Notes: generated by a model not told the origin, from the letters alone. A DNA stretch of 64,000 bases from Pantoea dispersa (GCF_014155765.1 NZ_SCKT01000007.1:165562-229561), one strand, 5' to 3'. Counted from the stretch's first letter, positions 1 through 10,023 are shown. Numbers and translations are program-made.

Positions 1-461
1 ACGAGCAGCGCGACGCGCGTGCGCTGTTCGACAAACATTACGCCGCGACGGTGGAAGCCGGCAGTACGCTGTTTCCACAGGTGCAGGAGACGCTGGCTGC
101 GCTGCACGCCAGCGGTCTGCCGCTGGCCATCGTCACCAACAAACCTACACCGTTTGTTGCTCCGCTGCTGCAGTCGCTCGGCATTGCCGACTACTTTTCT
201 CTGATCATCGGCGGCGATGATGTGGTGGTGAAAAAACCTCATCCGGCGGCGATTTTCCTCGTTCTCGGCCGTTTTGGCGTGCTTCCAGGACAATTGCTGT
301 TTGTCGGTGATTCGCGCAATGATATTCTCGCTGCCCAGGCGGCGGGCGTGCCGAACGTTGCGATGACCTTCGGCTACAACTACGGTGAGCCGATTGCCAC
401 CAGCCAGCCCGATTTAACTCTCGATACTTTTAGCGAACTTTTGCCCGTTCTCGGGCTGTGA
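1..461 (+). CDS. gph: Phosphoglycolate phosphatase, 3' part
   Basis: The gene is cut by the left window edge; the reading frame is open from base 3 and ends at TGA 459-461. Gph hydrolyses 2-phosphoglycolate, a product of DNA-damage repair, to glycolate. Visible HAD-family motifs are motif II (TNKPT), the motif III lysine (KKPHP) and motif IV (GDSRND); the N-terminal nucleophile aspartate lies outside the window. The partial protein matches the E. coli protein in its C-terminal two thirds. It ends 15 bases before trpS, the usual dam-rpe-gph-trpS arrangement, so the two are probably co-transcribed. Confidence 0.93.
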   Translation, partial: EQRDARALFDKHYAATVEAGSTLFPQVQETLAALHASGLPLAIVTNKPTPFVAPLLQSLGIADYFSLIIGGDDVVVKKPHPAAIFLVLGRFGVLPGQLLFVGDSRNDILAAQAAGVPNVAMTFGYNYGEPIATSQPDLTLDTFSELLPVLGL

Positions 462-476
462 TTATCAGGACATAAC

Positions 477-1481
477 ATGAGCAAACCCATCGTTTTCAGC
501 GGCGCCCAGCCTTCCGGTGAACTGACCATTGGCAACTACATGGGTGCGCTGCGTCAGTGGGTGCAGATGCAGGATGATTTCCACTGCATTTACTGCATCG
601 TCGATCTGCACGCCATCACCGTTCGTCAGGACCCGGCCGCGCTGCGCAAAGCCACGCTGGATACGCTGGCGCTGTACCTTGCCTGCGGTATCGATCCGGA
701 AAAAAGCACCATCTTCGTGCAGTCGCACGTACCGGAGCACGCGCAGCTGAGCTGGGTATTGAACTGTTACGCTTACTTCGGCGAACTGAGCCGCATGACG
801 CAGTTCAAGGACAAATCGGCACGTTACGAAGAGAACATCAACGCCGGTCTGTTCGATTATCCGGTGCTGATGGCGGCCGATATTCTGCTGTATCAGACTA
901 ACCAGGTACCGGTCGGCGAAGATCAGAAGCAGCACCTTGAGCTGAGCCGCGATATCGCCGCGCGCTTCAATGCGCTGTACGGCGACGTGTTTAAAATTCC
1001 TGAGCCGTTTATTCCGAAGTCCGGCGCGCGCGTGATGTCACTGCTGGAGCCGACGAAGAAGATGTCGAAATCCGATGACAACCGCAACAACGTGATTGGT
1101 CTGCTGGAAGACACCAAATCGGTGGTGAAGAAGATTAAGCGTGCAGTGACCGACTCGGAAGAGCCGCCGGTTGTGCGTTACGACATCAAAGAGAAAGCGG
1201 GCGTGTCTAACCTGCTGGATATCCTGTCAGGCGTGACCGGTAAGTCGATTGCGCAGCTGGAGCAGGAGTTCGAAGGCAAAATGTATGGTCACCTGAAAGG
1301 CGCGGTGGCAGATGCTGTGTCTGAGATGCTGACTGAGCTGCAGGAGCGCTATCATCGTTTCCGCAATGACGAAGCGTTCCTCAACCAGGTGATGCGCGAT
1401 GGCGCAGCGAAAGCCCGTGCGCATGCCCAGGAAACGCTGAAGAAAGTGTATGACGCCGTAGGCTTCGTGGCGCAGCCATAA
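477..1481 (+). CDS. trpS: Tryptophanyl-tRNA synthetase
   Basis: Charges tRNA-Trp with tryptophan in the cytoplasm. The 334-residue product has the standard enterobacterial length. The class I signatures are visible: TIGN at residues 17-20 in the place of HIGH, and KMSKS at residues 195-199. The ATG at 477 gives the E. coli-like N-terminus. It follows gph by 15 bases and is convergent with the small periplasmic gene downstream. Nothing unusual is seen. Confidence 0.98.
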   Translation: MSKPIVFSGAQPSGELTIGNYMGALRQWVQMQDDFHCIYCIVDLHAITVRQDPAALRKATLDTLALYLACGIDPEKSTIFVQSHVPEHAQLSWVLNCYAYFGELSRMTQFKDKSARYEENINAGLFDYPVLMAADILLYQTNQVPVGEDQKQHLELSRDIAARFNALYGDVFKIPEPFIPKSGARVMSLLEPTKKMSKSDDNRNNVIGLLEDTKSVVKKIKRAVTDSEEPPVVRYDIKEKAGVSNLLDILSGVTGKSIAQLEQEFEGKMYGHLKGAVADAVSEMLTELQERYHRFRNDEAFLNQVMRDGAAKARAHAQETLKKVYDAVGFVAQP

Positions 1482-1491
1482 GCCGGTTTGC

Positions 1492-1515
1492 CGGGGCGCA
1501 GCACAACGCGCCCCG
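1492..1515. terminator. Hairpin between convergent trpS and periplasmic gene
   Basis: An 8-bp perfect stem (CGGGGCGC at 1492-1499 with GCGCCCCG at 1508-1515) and an 8-base loop lie between the two stop codons. There is no long T-run on either side, so it may only partly terminate. Confidence 0.4.
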
Positions 1516-1521
1516 CAGGCT

Positions 1522-1968
1522 TTACTTCACCCGATGCAGCGTCAGCTCTGCGCCATCCCAGAATAGCCGCGCATTGCCGTCGGCCAGCACGCTCAGTACC
1601 GCGCCCGGTGCCGGTCCCCACGCCTGATTGCCACAGTGCACGTTGAAGCCATAGCGAAAGCTGAAATCACGATCCTGTCCGGCCCCGCTGGCGGCGCTCA
1701 GGCGCGGTTTTCCCTGGCAATTGTCGGTCGCCGGATTGATGCCGCGTTCGGCAGTACCGCGCGTCCAGCTAATCGCATTGGGTTTAAACGCCACGCGCGC
1801 GCCCATAAACTGCGGATCGTTTTTGATGTAAATCTGGCCGTTCTCCTTTTTCGGCGTCACGGCAACCACCTGCCATTCGCCCGTGACCGTTGACCACGTC
1901 ACCGGGGCGGCACTCACCGCCACGCTCAGCGGCATCAGCAGCGCCGCGGCCAGAGAAATAATGCGCAT
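1522..1968 (-). CDS. Small secreted (periplasmic) protein, unrecognised
   Basis: 148 residues. The N-terminus is a clear signal peptide: MR, a hydrophobic run, then SAAP with likely cleavage after residue 21 or so. The mature part is beta-rich and hydrophilic and has two cysteines (in DNCQGK and VHCGNQ) that could form a disulfide in the periplasm. A strong ribosome-binding site (AGGAG) precedes the ATG. I do not recognise the family. It sits where E. coli carries other small genes between trpS and cysG, so it is accessory. No function is proposed; it reads as a real gene from its signal peptide, ribosome-binding site and codon usage. Confidence 0.75.
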   Translation of the reverse strand: MRIISLAAALLMPLSVAVSAAPVTWSTVTGEWQVVAVTPKKENGQIYIKNDPQFMGARVAFKPNAISWTRGTAERGINPATDNCQGKPRLSAASGAGQDRDFSFRYGFNVHCGNQAWGPAPGAVLSVLADGNARLFWDGAELTLHRVK

Positions 1969-2040
1969 GGAAACTCCTTGTGATTGATTTGGTTGCTCAG
2001 TCTGGCGGCAAAGCGCAGCGCTGTACAGTGTTTTACCGCA

Positions 2041-3405
2041 TCAGAACCAGCGCAGCTGCGTACGCAGGCTGACCACGCGGCCCACAATGATCAGCGCCGG
2101 ACTGGCAAACTGCTGTGCCAGCGTCGCCAGCTCCTGCAGCGTGGCGCAGGCGACGCGCTGCTGCGGCGTGGTGCCGTGCTGCACGATAGCCACCGGCATC
2201 GCTGCGTCCATCCCGTGCCGTAACAGCTGCTGCTGAATGTCGGCCGCCTGGCTGAGGCCCATATAAAACACCAGCGTCTGCTGCTCCGCCGCCAGTTTGC
2301 CCCACTCCATTTCGCCGTGCTGCTGCAGATGGCCGGTGACGAAGCGCACGCTCTGGGCATGGTCGCGGTGGGTGAGGGGAATACCGCTGTAGGCGGCACA
2401 GCCGGAGGCGGCGGTGATGCCCGGCACTACGCTGAACGGGATGTTATGCTGCGCCAGCACCTCCAGCTCTTCGCCGCCGCGGCCAAAAATAAAGGGATCG
2501 CCGCCTTTGAGGCGCACCACACGCTTGCCGCGCTGCGCCTGCTCCAGCAGCAGCTGGTTGATTTGTTCCTGCGGCACGCAGTGATGGCCCGCCTGTTTAC
2601 CCACGAAGAGGCGTTCGGCATCGCGCCGCACCAGATTAAGAATCGGCTCCGATACCAGCCGGTCATACACCACCACATCAGCCTGCTGGATAGCCTGCAA
2701 CCCTTTCAGCGTCAGCAGACCGGCATCACCCGGCCCGGCACCCACCAGCACCACTTCGCCCTGCTGCGTCAGCGGCGCCGCAAACAAGGCATCGACCTGT
2801 GCGGCAGCGCGTGCCCGATCGCCGTTGGCCAGCGTTTGGGCCAGCCGATCGCTGGTAAAGAAGCGCTCCCAGAAGGCGCGGCGTGGCGCCATGGCGCTAA
2901 AATGCTGCTTCACGCGCTCGCGCAGTGAGCCCGCCAGCGCAGCCAGTTCGCCGAGATGCTGGGGCAGCATCGCCTCCAGCTTCTCACGCAGCAGACGCGC
3001 CAGTACCGGCGCGCGGCCACCGGAAGAGACGGCGATCATCAGCGGCGAGCGGTCGACGATCGACGGCATAATGGCGCTGGCCTGCTGCGGCGCATCCACC
3101 AGGTTACAGAAGAGGCGGCGCTGTTCGGCGGCGTCAGCCACCTGCTGATTGACGGCATCATCGCTGGTGGCCGCAATCGCCAGCCAGCACTCATCCAGCC
3201 AGTCATCGGTAAAGGCGCCGTGCAGTAACGTCACTTTTCCCTGTTGAGCCCACAGCTGAAACGCCGGGGAAAAATCCACTGCGCCGACGTACAGCTCTGC
3301 GCCGGCCTCCAGCAGCAAACGCGCTTTGCGTTCAGCCACATCGCCTGCGCCAACCAGTAAACAACGCCTGCCTTGCAGCCGACAAAACAGCGGAAAGTAA
3401 TCCAT
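2041..3405 (-). CDS. cysG: Siroheme synthase, trifunctional
   Basis: Converts uroporphyrinogen III to siroheme, the cofactor of nitrite and sulfite reductases. 454 residues, two modules. The N-terminal CysG(B) dehydrogenase/ferrochelatase starts with a dinucleotide-binding loop (GAGDVA at 19-24), has Asp104, and Ser128 sits in the phosphoserine region. The C-terminal CysG(A) SAM-dependent methyltransferase begins near residue 219 ([14 protein letters not shown]) and includes [13 protein letters not shown]. It lies downstream of nirBDC, whose NirB product uses siroheme. A Rho-independent terminator stands immediately in front of its ribosome-binding site, so it probably has its own promoter inside nirC or depends on read-through. 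Confidence 0.96.
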   Translation of the reverse strand: MDYFPLFCRLQGRRCLLVGAGDVAERKARLLLEAGAELYVGAVDFSPAFQLWAQQGKVTLLHGAFTDDWLDECWLAIAATSDDAVNQQVADAAEQRRLFCNLVDAPQQASAIMPSIVDRSPLMIAVSSGGRAPVLARLLREKLEAMLPQHLGELAALAGSLRERVKQHFSAMAPRRAFWERFFTSDRLAQTLANGDRARAAAQVDALFAAPLTQQGEVVLVGAGPGDAGLLTLKGLQAIQQADVVVYDRLVSEPILNLVRRDAERLFVGKQAGHHCVPQEQINQLLLEQAQRGKRVVRLKGGDPFIFGRGGEELEVLAQHNIPFSVVPGITAASGCAAYSGIPLTHRDHAQSVRFVTGHLQQHGEMEWGKLAAEQQTLVFYMGLSQAADIQQQLLRHGMDAAMPVAIVQHGTTPQQRVACATLQELATLAQQFASPALIIVGRVVSLRTQLRWF

Positions 3406-3416
3406 AACGAATCCTG

Positions 3417-3440
3417 AAAAAAAGCCCGCACGGTGCGGGC
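3417..3440 (-). terminator. Terminator between nirC and cysG
   Basis: On the minus strand GCCCGCA pairs with TGCGGGC around a 3-base loop, followed by seven T residues. It lies just after the nirC stop, and its T-run ends one base before the cysG Shine-Dalgarno sequence (AGGA at 3412-3415). Confidence 0.78.
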
Positions 3441-3451
3441 TGTGGAAGGGA

Positions 3452-4255
3452 TTATACCGATTTCAGCGGCGAAGCCTGGGCTTGCGTCTGCGGGCGCTGC
3501 GCCTGCGGCGTGGCATACCAGTAGCCGAGACCCATCAGCACCATGCCGGAGAACATATTGCCGAGCGTCACCCACAGCAGGTTGTGGCCGATGCCGCTCA
3601 GCGTCAGGTCGGCGCTGTGCTGACCAAACCACGACAGCGCAAATACCGTCATGTTGGCGATGGAGTGCTCGTAACCGGAGGCGATAAACGCCAGCAGGCA
3701 CCACCAGATAGCGATGAACTTCGCGGCCCCTTCGCTGCGCACCGCCATCCAGATCGCCAGACACACCAGCCAGTTGCACAGCGCGCCTTTAAAGAACAGC
3801 GCCATCGCCGTCTGCGTGGTTTTCGCCAGCGCCACGCTGTGGATCAGCGAACCGGCGTTCGGCAGCAGCGCACCAGCGGCGTAGTAGTAGAGCAGGGCGA
3901 CAAACACCGAGCCGATCAGGTTACCCAGCCAGGTTTGCGGCAGCACGCACCACATCTGACCGTGGCTGATGGTACCGGCCTTGACGCCCACGGTGAGGAA
4001 CATGGTGTGACCGGTAAACAGCTCGGAACCGGCGATGATGACCAGCGTCAGGGCAATACCGAAGGTGGCGCCCATCAGCAGTGGACGATACGCCGGGTCC
4101 GCCAGGTTGCCGAGGGTGAAGATCAGGATGATCGCCAGGCCAACATAAGCGCCGGCCATCGCCGAGCCAATCCAGAAGGACAGCGGGCTGTGCTGCGCGG
4201 TGCGTACAATGCGCGCCGCATTGGCGGCGCAGGTGTTCAGGGTGTCAGAAAACAT
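3452..4255 (-). CDS. nirC: Nitrite transporter, FNT family
   Basis: Inner-membrane channel that brings nitrite into the cytoplasm for NirBD. 267 residues with six hydrophobic segments. Family marks include the first-half segment around residues 80-95 ([10 protein letters not shown]) and the central histidine in GYEHSIANM (His197), which in formate/nitrite channels sits in the pore. It is the third gene of the nirBDC operon, 30 bases after nirD, and shares its anaerobic control. Confidence 0.95.
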   Translation of the reverse strand: MFSDTLNTCAANAARIVRTAQHSPLSFWIGSAMAGAYVGLAIILIFTLGNLADPAYRPLLMGATFGIALTLVIIAGSELFTGHTMFLTVGVKAGTISHGQMWCVLPQTWLGNLIGSVFVALLYYYAAGALLPNAGSLIHSVALAKTTQTAMALFFKGALCNWLVCLAIWMAVRSEGAAKFIAIWWCLLAFIASGYEHSIANMTVFALSWFGQHSADLTLSGIGHNLLWVTLGNMFSGMVLMGLGYWYATPQAQRPQTQAQASPLKSV

Positions 4256-4285
4256 AGTGACGTCTCATAAAGTGAAGGAATTCTG

Positions 4286-4612
4286 TCAGGCGCAGACTTC
4301 GACCTGGCCGTTGCTGACGCGCACCGCATAGCTCGCCACCGAGCGGCTTTCATCTTCCAGACAAACGCCATCGCTCAGGCGAAAACGCTGTTTTTTCAGC
4401 GGGCTGGCGACCCACAGCGTGTGCTGGTGTTCGGCGATCAGGCCGCGCGATAACACGCTGGCTTCAGCAAACGGATCGATGTTGCTCAGAGCGTACAGCT
4501 GCGCATCGTCGCGCGGGCGAAAGATGGCGATCTGCTGGCCGTTAACCAGCGCGCACACGCCGGTAGCGGGCAGGATTTGTGTGAGTTCACACACGGTGTA
4601 CCACTGGCTCAT
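4286..4612 (-). CDS. nirD: Nitrite reductase (NADH) small subunit
   Basis: 108-residue partner of NirB. It has the Rieske-like beta fold of the family but lacks the CxH...CxxH cluster ligands, as in other enteric NirD proteins. Its ATG overlaps the nirB TGA (ATGA, 4609-4612), which points to translational coupling and equal subunit production. Confidence 0.94.
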   Translation of the reverse strand: MSQWYTVCELTQILPATGVCALVNGQQIAIFRPRDDAQLYALSNIDPFAEASVLSRGLIAEHQHTLWVASPLKKQRFRLSDGVCLEDESRSVASYAVRVSNGQVEVCA

Positions 4613-7149
4613 GCGTCAGCCTCCTCGATCAGGGTAATAGCGATGCGCTCCGCCGGACGCGCCGGGCGATGCTGCTCGCGTTCACTGACGTGCTGCACCA
4701 GCGGGTCGCGCTGCGGGCTGTTAATAAACGTGGCGAAGTGCGCCTGCTGCTGCGGGTCGTTAACCGTGGCGGTCCATTCACAGCGGACGTCAGCGCGCAG
4801 ACGCGCCAGCTCCTGCTCCAGCTGCGCATTCAGACCGAGCCGGTCGTCGATAATCACGCTGCGCAGATAGTCGATGCCGCCGTCCATGCTCTCCAGCCAC
4901 AGCGAAGTGCGCTGCAGGCGGTCGCCGGTGCGGATGTAAAACATCATGAAGCGGTCGAGATACTGCAGCAGCGTGTCGCGGTCGAGGTCAGCCGCCAGCA
5001 GATCGGCGTGGCGCGGTTTCATGCCGCCGTTGCCGCACACGTACAGGTTCCAGCCTTTTTCGGTGGCGATGACGCCGACATCTTTGCCCTGCGCTTCGGC
5101 GCATTCACGGGTACAGCCAGAGACGCCAAACTTCATCTTGTGCGGCGTGCGGATGCCTTTGTAGCGGTTTTCCAGCTCAATGCCGAAGCCGAGGCTGTCG
5201 CCAACGCCATAGCGGCACCAACTGCTGCCGACGCAGGTTTTCGCCATGCGCAGCGCTTTGGCATAAGCCTGTCCGGTTTCAAAGCCGGCGGCAATAAGTT
5301 GTGACCAGATGGCCGGCAGGTCGTCGCGCTGCGCCCCAAACAGGCCGATGCGCTGTGAGCCGGTGATTTTGGTGTAAAGGTTGTACTGCCGCGCCACTTC
5401 GCCCAGCGTCATCAGCCCCTGCGGCGTGATTTCACCGCCGGCGGTGCGCGGAATCACCGAGTAGGTGCCATCTTTCTGGATGTTGCCGAGATAGAGATCG
5501 TTGCTGTCCTGTAGCGGCGTGTGCTGCGGCTTGAGGATGTATTCGTTCCAGCAGGAGGCCAGCAGCGATCCGACGGTCGGTTTACACACTTCACAGCCGT
5601 AACCCTGGCCATACTTCGCCAGCAGCGCGTCAAACGACTTGATCTCCTCCACGCGGATCAGGTGATACAGCTCCTGGCGCGAATAGGCGAAATGCTCGCA
5701 CAGGTGATGATTGACTTCGATGCCCTGACGGCTCAGCTCAGCGTTCAGCACTTGCGTAATCAACGGGATGCAGCCGCCGCAGCCGGTACCGGCGCGGGTT
5801 TCGGCTTTCAGCGCCGCCACGGTGTGGCAACCCGCCTGCACCGCGTTAACGATATCGCCTTTGCTGACGTCAAAGCAGGAGCAGATTTGCGCGCTGTCCG
5901 GCAGCGAATCGACGCCCAGCGCCGGTTTTTCGCCGCTGCCCGCCGGCAGAATCAGCAGCGCCGGGTTTTCCGGTAAGGCGATGTGATTGAGCGCCAGCTG
6001 CAGCAGATTGCCGTAGTCGCTGGTGTCGCCCACCAGCACCGCGCCGAGCAGAGTTTTGTTGTCTTCGCTGACGATCAGGCGCTTATACACGTGCTGCTGT
6101 TCATCGAGCCAGATGTAACTGCGCGCGCCCGGCGTGCGGCCGTGCGCATCGCCAATGCCGCCGACGTCCACGCCCAGCAGCTTGAGTTTGGCGCTCATAT
6201 CGGCACCGGCAAAGACGCTGTCACGCCCGACCAGCGCATCGCTGGCGACCTGCGCCATTTTGTAGCCCGGCGCCACCAGACCGTAAATCCGATCCTGCCA
6301 GGCGGCGCATTCCCCAATCGCGTAGATCGCCGCATCGCTGGTCTGGCAGCGATCGTTGATGGCAACGCCACCGCGCTGGCCGAGCGCCAGGCCGCATTGT
6401 TGCGCCAGCTTATCCTGCGGACGAATGCCGGTGGAGAACACGATGAAGTCGACGTCGAGCGCGCTGCCATCGGCGAACTCCAGCGTTTTACCGCCCTTAG
6501 CGTGATGCACAATCTGCCGGGTATTTTTGCCGGTATGGACCTGCACGCCCATCTGTTCGATCTTACGCCGCAGCTGTTCGCCGCCCTGCGTATCCAGTTG
6601 TTCCGCCATCAGCACCGGCGCAAACTCAATCACGTGCGTTTCAATGCCGAGATTTTTCAGCGCGCCCGCCGCTTCCAGTCCGAGCAGACCGCCGCCAATC
6701 ACCGCACCGCGTTTGCTGCGGCGCGCGCAGGCTTCAATGGCGTTGAGATCTTCGATGGTGCGATAGACAAAGCAGTCGCTGCCCTCCGCGCCGGCGATCG
6801 GCGGGATCCACGGATAAGAACCGGTGGCCAGAATCAGCGTGTCGTAATGCACCGCACGACCGGTGTTGGAGTGAATCAGCTTTTCCTCACGGTTGAGGGT
6901 AATGGCGCGCTCGCCGAGCAGCAGATTGACCTGATGCTTTTCGTAGTAGCCTTCGCGCACCAGTGAGAGTTCTTCGGCGGTGTGGTGGGAAAAATAGGCG
7001 GAGAGATGGACGCGGTCATAGGCGACGCGGGGCTCTTCACAGAAAACGGTTATCGCGAACTGCTCAGGGGCGGCTTTGTCGATCAGTTCTTCGATAAAGC
7101 GGTGGCCAACCATGCCGTTGCCAATAATAACGACACTGTGCTTGCTCAT
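4609..7149 (-). CDS. nirB: Nitrite reductase (NADH) large subunit
   Basis: Cytoplasmic enzyme that reduces nitrite to ammonium with NADH. 846 residues from the ATG at 7147-7149; the frame stays open 24 codons further upstream, but that stretch runs through the promoter, and the E. coli-like start MSKHSVVIIG is preceded by GAGG. Order of parts: FAD/NAD(P)-binding reductase domain (residues 1 to about 400), BFD-like [2Fe-2S] region (CSCFDV ... GCGGC, and CEVC), then the siroheme/[4Fe-4S] domain with the ligand cysteines in CVGSSWC, SGCTREC and the following segment. Siroheme comes from the neighbouring cysG. Confidence 0.96.
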   Translation of the reverse strand: MSKHSVVIIGNGMVGHRFIEELIDKAAPEQFAITVFCEEPRVAYDRVHLSAYFSHHTAEELSLVREGYYEKHQVNLLLGERAITLNREEKLIHSNTGRAVHYDTLILATGSYPWIPPIAGAEGSDCFVYRTIEDLNAIEACARRSKRGAVIGGGLLGLEAAGALKNLGIETHVIEFAPVLMAEQLDTQGGEQLRRKIEQMGVQVHTGKNTRQIVHHAKGGKTLEFADGSALDVDFIVFSTGIRPQDKLAQQCGLALGQRGGVAINDRCQTSDAAIYAIGECAAWQDRIYGLVAPGYKMAQVASDALVGRDSVFAGADMSAKLKLLGVDVGGIGDAHGRTPGARSYIWLDEQQHVYKRLIVSEDNKTLLGAVLVGDTSDYGNLLQLALNHIALPENPALLILPAGSGEKPALGVDSLPDSAQICSCFDVSKGDIVNAVQAGCHTVAALKAETRAGTGCGGCIPLITQVLNAELSRQGIEVNHHLCEHFAYSRQELYHLIRVEEIKSFDALLAKYGQGYGCEVCKPTVGSLLASCWNEYILKPQHTPLQDSNDLYLGNIQKDGTYSVIPRTAGGEITPQGLMTLGEVARQYNLYTKITGSQRIGLFGAQRDDLPAIWSQLIAAGFETGQAYAKALRMAKTCVGSSWCRYGVGDSLGFGIELENRYKGIRTPHKMKFGVSGCTRECAEAQGKDVGVIATEKGWNLYVCGNGGMKPRHADLLAADLDRDTLLQYLDRFMMFYIRTGDRLQRTSLWLESMDGGIDYLRSVIIDDRLGLNAQLEQELARLRADVRCEWTATVNDPQQQAHFATFINSPQRDPLVQHVSEREQHRPARPAERIAITLIEEADA

Positions 7150-7172
7150 GCTTGCCTCAAAATTTGCGGGAT

Positions 7173-7250
7173 CTGCGCCTACCTTAGCGCGCTGTTTCTG
7201 GCGCTTATTGACGTACATCAACTGCGGCTTTATATACCCATTTAGAGGTA
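7173..7250 (-). promoter_or_regulatory. nirB promoter with FNR and NarL/NarP sites
   Basis: Reading leftward: a NarL/NarP 7-2-7 inverted heptamer pair (TACCCAT/AGAGGTA, 7235-7250), an FNR site TTGAC-GTAC-ATCAA (7208-7221) and a -10 TAAGGT (7181-7186), with a start predicted near 7173. The FNR and NarL centres are 28 bases apart. That equals the -41.5/-69.5 spacing known for E. coli nirB, so expression is inferred to be anaerobic and nitrate/nitrite-induced. Confidence 0.88.
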
Positions 7251-7384
7251 TGTTGCTGATTTTACGCGTTTTTATCTAAGTCTTTTATTTGGTTGAAAAT
7301 TACCCAATGGCGGCAGAAAAGTTGCCAGCGGCGCGGCCGTTTTTCGTGCTAGCTTAAGATGTTGCGTTTTCAGCGGAGAAGGAT

Positions 7385-8668
7385 ATGACCCAGCAAGCGT
7401 TTAAGTGGATAAACAACCTGCGCCTGGCAGGCCAACCGGGTTTATGGCAGATCGAAATTCGCCACGGCAACATCAGCGCCATCATTCCGCAGCCGCCGCA
7501 CGCGGCCGCCCAGCCGGATGCGCTGGATGCCGCCGGTGGCCTGGCGAGCGCGCCGTTTATCGAGCCGCATATTCATCTCGACACTACGCAAACCGCTGGC
7601 GAACCGGCGTGGAATCAGTCCGGCACGCTGTTTGAAGGCATTGAGCGCTGGGCTGAACGCAAGGCGCTGCTCAGCCATGAGGATGTGAAGCAGCGCGCGC
7701 GGCAGACGCTGAAGTGGCAAATTGCCAACGGCATTCAGCACGTGCGTACCCACGTGGATGTGTCCGATCCCACGCTGACCGCCTTAACCGCGATGCTGGA
7801 GGTGAAAGCGGAGATGGCGCCGTGGATCGATATCCAGATCGTGGCCTTTCCGCAGGAAGGCATTCTCTCTTATCCCAACGGCGAAGCGCTGCTGGAAGAG
7901 GCGCTGCGCCTCGGTGCCGACGTGGTGGGCGCGATCCCGCATTATGAATTTACCCGCGAATATGGCGTCGAATCACTGCACAAGGCGTTTGCGCTGGCGC
8001 AGCGCTATGACCGGCTGGTGGACGTGCACTGTGACGAGATTGATGATGAGCAGTCGCGCTTTGTCGAGACCGTGGCGGCGCTGGCGCACCGCGAAGGCAT
8101 GGGCGCGCGCGTCACCGCCAGCCACACCACGGCGATGCATTCGTACAATAACGCGTATACCTCACGGCTGTTCCGCCTGCTGAAGCTGTCGCAGATTAAC
8201 TTTGTCGCCAATCCGCTGGTGAATATTCATCTGCAGGGACGCTTTGACAGCTACCCGAAACGGCGTGGCGTGACGCGGGTGAAAGAGCTGCTGGAGGCGG
8301 GGATCAACGTCTGCTTCGGCCATGATGATGTGTTCGATCCCTGGTATCCGCTCGGCACCGCCAGCATGCTGCAGGTGCTGCATATGGGGCTGCACGTCTG
8401 TCAGCTGATGGGCTATGAGCAGATCGACAGCGGTCTGCAACTCATCACGCACAACAGTGCCAAAACCATGCAGCTGGCGGATTATGGCGTGCAGGTGGGC
8501 AACGCGGCCAGCCTGATTATTTTGCCTGCCGATAACGGGTTCGATGCGCTGCGCCGTCAGGTGCCGGTGCGCTATTCGCTGCGTAAGGGCGTGCTGGTGG
8601 CGGCCACACTGCCGGCAAGCAGTGAAATTTATCTCGGTGCTAGCGAAGCGGTGACGTTCCGGCGTTAA
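7385..8668 (+). CDS. codA: Cytosine deaminase
   Basis: Deaminates cytosine to uracil and ammonia in pyrimidine salvage. 427 residues, same length as E. coli CodA. Amidohydrolase metal and catalytic residues are in place: His62 and His64 (PHIHLD), His215, Glu218 (HCDEID), His247 and Asp314 ([10 protein letters not shown]). The start is set by GGAGAAGG just before ATG 7385. In E. coli codA is the second gene of codBA at another locus; here there is no cytosine permease beside it, and the gene sits between nirB and tsgA, which are neighbours in E. coli. No clear PurR or Nac site was found upstream. Confidence 0.95.
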   Translation: MTQQAFKWINNLRLAGQPGLWQIEIRHGNISAIIPQPPHAAAQPDALDAAGGLASAPFIEPHIHLDTTQTAGEPAWNQSGTLFEGIERWAERKALLSHEDVKQRARQTLKWQIANGIQHVRTHVDVSDPTLTALTAMLEVKAEMAPWIDIQIVAFPQEGILSYPNGEALLEEALRLGADVVGAIPHYEFTREYGVESLHKAFALAQRYDRLVDVHCDEIDDEQSRFVETVAALAHREGMGARVTASHTTAMHSYNNAYTSRLFRLLKLSQINFVANPLVNIHLQGRFDSYPKRRGVTRVKELLEAGINVCFGHDDVFDPWYPLGTASMLQVLHMGLHVCQLMGYEQIDSGLQLITHNSAKTMQLADYGVQVGNAASLIILPADNGFDALRRQVPVRYSLRKGVLVAATLPASSEIYLGASEAVTFRR

Positions 8669-8686
8669 GGGAGCGGGAAGAGGAAT

Positions 8687-8710
8687 AGCGGCGCGAGGCT
8701 TCGCGCCGCT
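8687..8710. terminator. Hairpin between convergent codA and tsgA
   Basis: A perfect 10-bp stem AGCGGCGCGA/TCGCGCCGCT with a 4-base loop lies between the two stop codons. There is no T-run on the plus side and only a weak pyrimidine stretch on the minus side; probably a bidirectional transcript end. Confidence 0.5.
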
Positions 8711-8716
8711 CGGGGA

Positions 8717-9895
8717 TCAGGCAGTCTGGTGAGCGTGCTGGCGATGTTTAGTGACAAAGCCGAGCAGCACACACATCACAAACACCACCGCGTACAGCGC
8801 GTTCGCGGTGGACAGCGCCGCGTGTGCACCGCCTTTGGCCACGATCGGGCCGGTGACCACGAAGGTCAGCATGGTGCCGACGGTGCCGCAGGTGAGGATG
8901 AAGTTCACCAGCTTCGGCGATGACGCTTTGGTCTGCAGCGAGCCCAGCGTGATGATGGTGGTGTAAATGGCGCTGGAGAAGAAGCCAAGCGACATAATGA
9001 TCCAGTGCAGCATGCTGGCATCGGTGGTTTTCACGAACCAGAACATCAGGCCGGTGGCCAGCAGCGCCAGCACCACCAGAATGCGTTGCAGGTCGAAGAA
9101 GCGCAGCAGGAAGCTGAACGCCCACATGCCGACCATATAGGCGGTCCAGAAGTTACCGACCAGCTGACCGGCAGCGGCGATATCCATGCCCATCGATTTG
9201 GTGGCGTATTCCGGCACCCAGGAGATGAAGCCGAGCTGGCCGAGGATGTAGCACAGTGCCGCGATCGACAGGAACAGCACGCCGATGCCCCACTTCTCTT
9301 TTTCACCGCCCTGCACCGCGGCTTCGCTCTTCAGCACCGGGAACTCGACCATCAGCGTCAGGATAAAGATCGCCACGTAGATCACGCCAATGCAGGCATA
9401 AACCCAGTACCACGGCAGCGCGCGCGCCAGCAGAATGCCCGCGATAATCGGGAAGATGGTGCCGGCCATGCTGAAGAACGAGTCGGTAAACAGCAGACGG
9501 GAACCGCGCTGGCGACCATCGTACAGATGGGTAATCAGGAAGGTGCCGATCGACATGGTGATACCGCTGACCACGCCGAGCACGAACATGCACAGCGAGA
9601 ACACCGTGAGGTTATGGCTGGTCATCAGCCCGGCCACGGCGAGGATCATCAGCACAAAGCCAAAGATCAGCTGGCGCTTGAGTGGCACAATCACCATCAG
9701 CCAGGCGTTCAGGAACACCGCCGCCAGAATACCGGCGTTAAGGAAAGTGAAGGTGTTGCTCATCTCGGAGATGGGCAGCTGGAAATACCGGGCAATATTA
9801 TCCAGCACCATACCGGTAACGATCACCAGTGCGCCGGTGAGCGCATAGGAGAAAAAGCTGATCCAGGTAAGGCCAATGCGATTACGGTTTGTCAT
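8717..9895 (-). CDS. tsgA: Major facilitator superfamily transporter TsgA
   Basis: Inner-membrane protein of the major facilitator superfamily with about 12 hydrophobic segments. 392 residues from ATG 9893-9895 ([14 protein letters not shown]), which matches the family start; the frame is open upstream for 25 codons, but that part does not look coding. The name comes from tellurite/selenite phenotypes in Salmonella; the substrate is not established. Divergent from ppiA. Confidence 0.92.
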   Translation of the reverse strand: MTNRNRIGLTWISFFSYALTGALVIVTGMVLDNIARYFQLPISEMSNTFTFLNAGILAAVFLNAWLMVIVPLKRQLIFGFVLMILAVAGLMTSHNLTVFSLCMFVLGVVSGITMSIGTFLITHLYDGRQRGSRLLFTDSFFSMAGTIFPIIAGILLARALPWYWVYACIGVIYVAIFILTLMVEFPVLKSEAAVQGGEKEKWGIGVLFLSIAALCYILGQLGFISWVPEYATKSMGMDIAAAGQLVGNFWTAYMVGMWAFSFLLRFFDLQRILVVLALLATGLMFWFVKTTDASMLHWIIMSLGFFSSAIYTTIITLGSLQTKASSPKLVNFILTCGTVGTMLTFVVTGPIVAKGGAHAALSTANALYAVVFVMCVLLGFVTKHRQHAHQTA

Positions 9896-10001
9896 GTTCT
9901 GAACCTGTGATGCGCCGACGTGGCAAAAAGTGTCATGAATTGTAAATGGATCTGTGATCGTAATAAACAAGCAGTGAAACGTGCGAGAAATATTTCATTA
10001 A

Positions 10002-10023
10002 TAGTGTGATTTTCGTCACGCAA
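10002..10023. promoter_or_regulatory. CRP-binding site in the tsgA-ppiA divergent region
   Basis: TGTGA-TTTTCG-TCACG (core 10005-10020) matches the CRP half-sites with the correct 6-base spacer. It lies in the 261-bp region between divergent tsgA and ppiA. E. coli ppiA is known to be controlled by CRP, so the site most likely serves ppiA and may also affect tsgA. Confidence 0.7.

Noticed and set aside
5983-6966. 327-codon frame antisense to nirB
   Set aside because: Same artefact; composition is typical of a shadow frame.
7150-7221. 24-codon N-terminal extension of nirB
   Set aside because: It covers the -10 box and FNR site, and the predicted transcript starts inside it; the ATG at 7149 has its own ribosome-binding site.
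9005-9910. 301-codon frame antisense to tsgA
   Set aside because: Shadow frame with Gln/His/Glu bias; it lies fully within tsgA.
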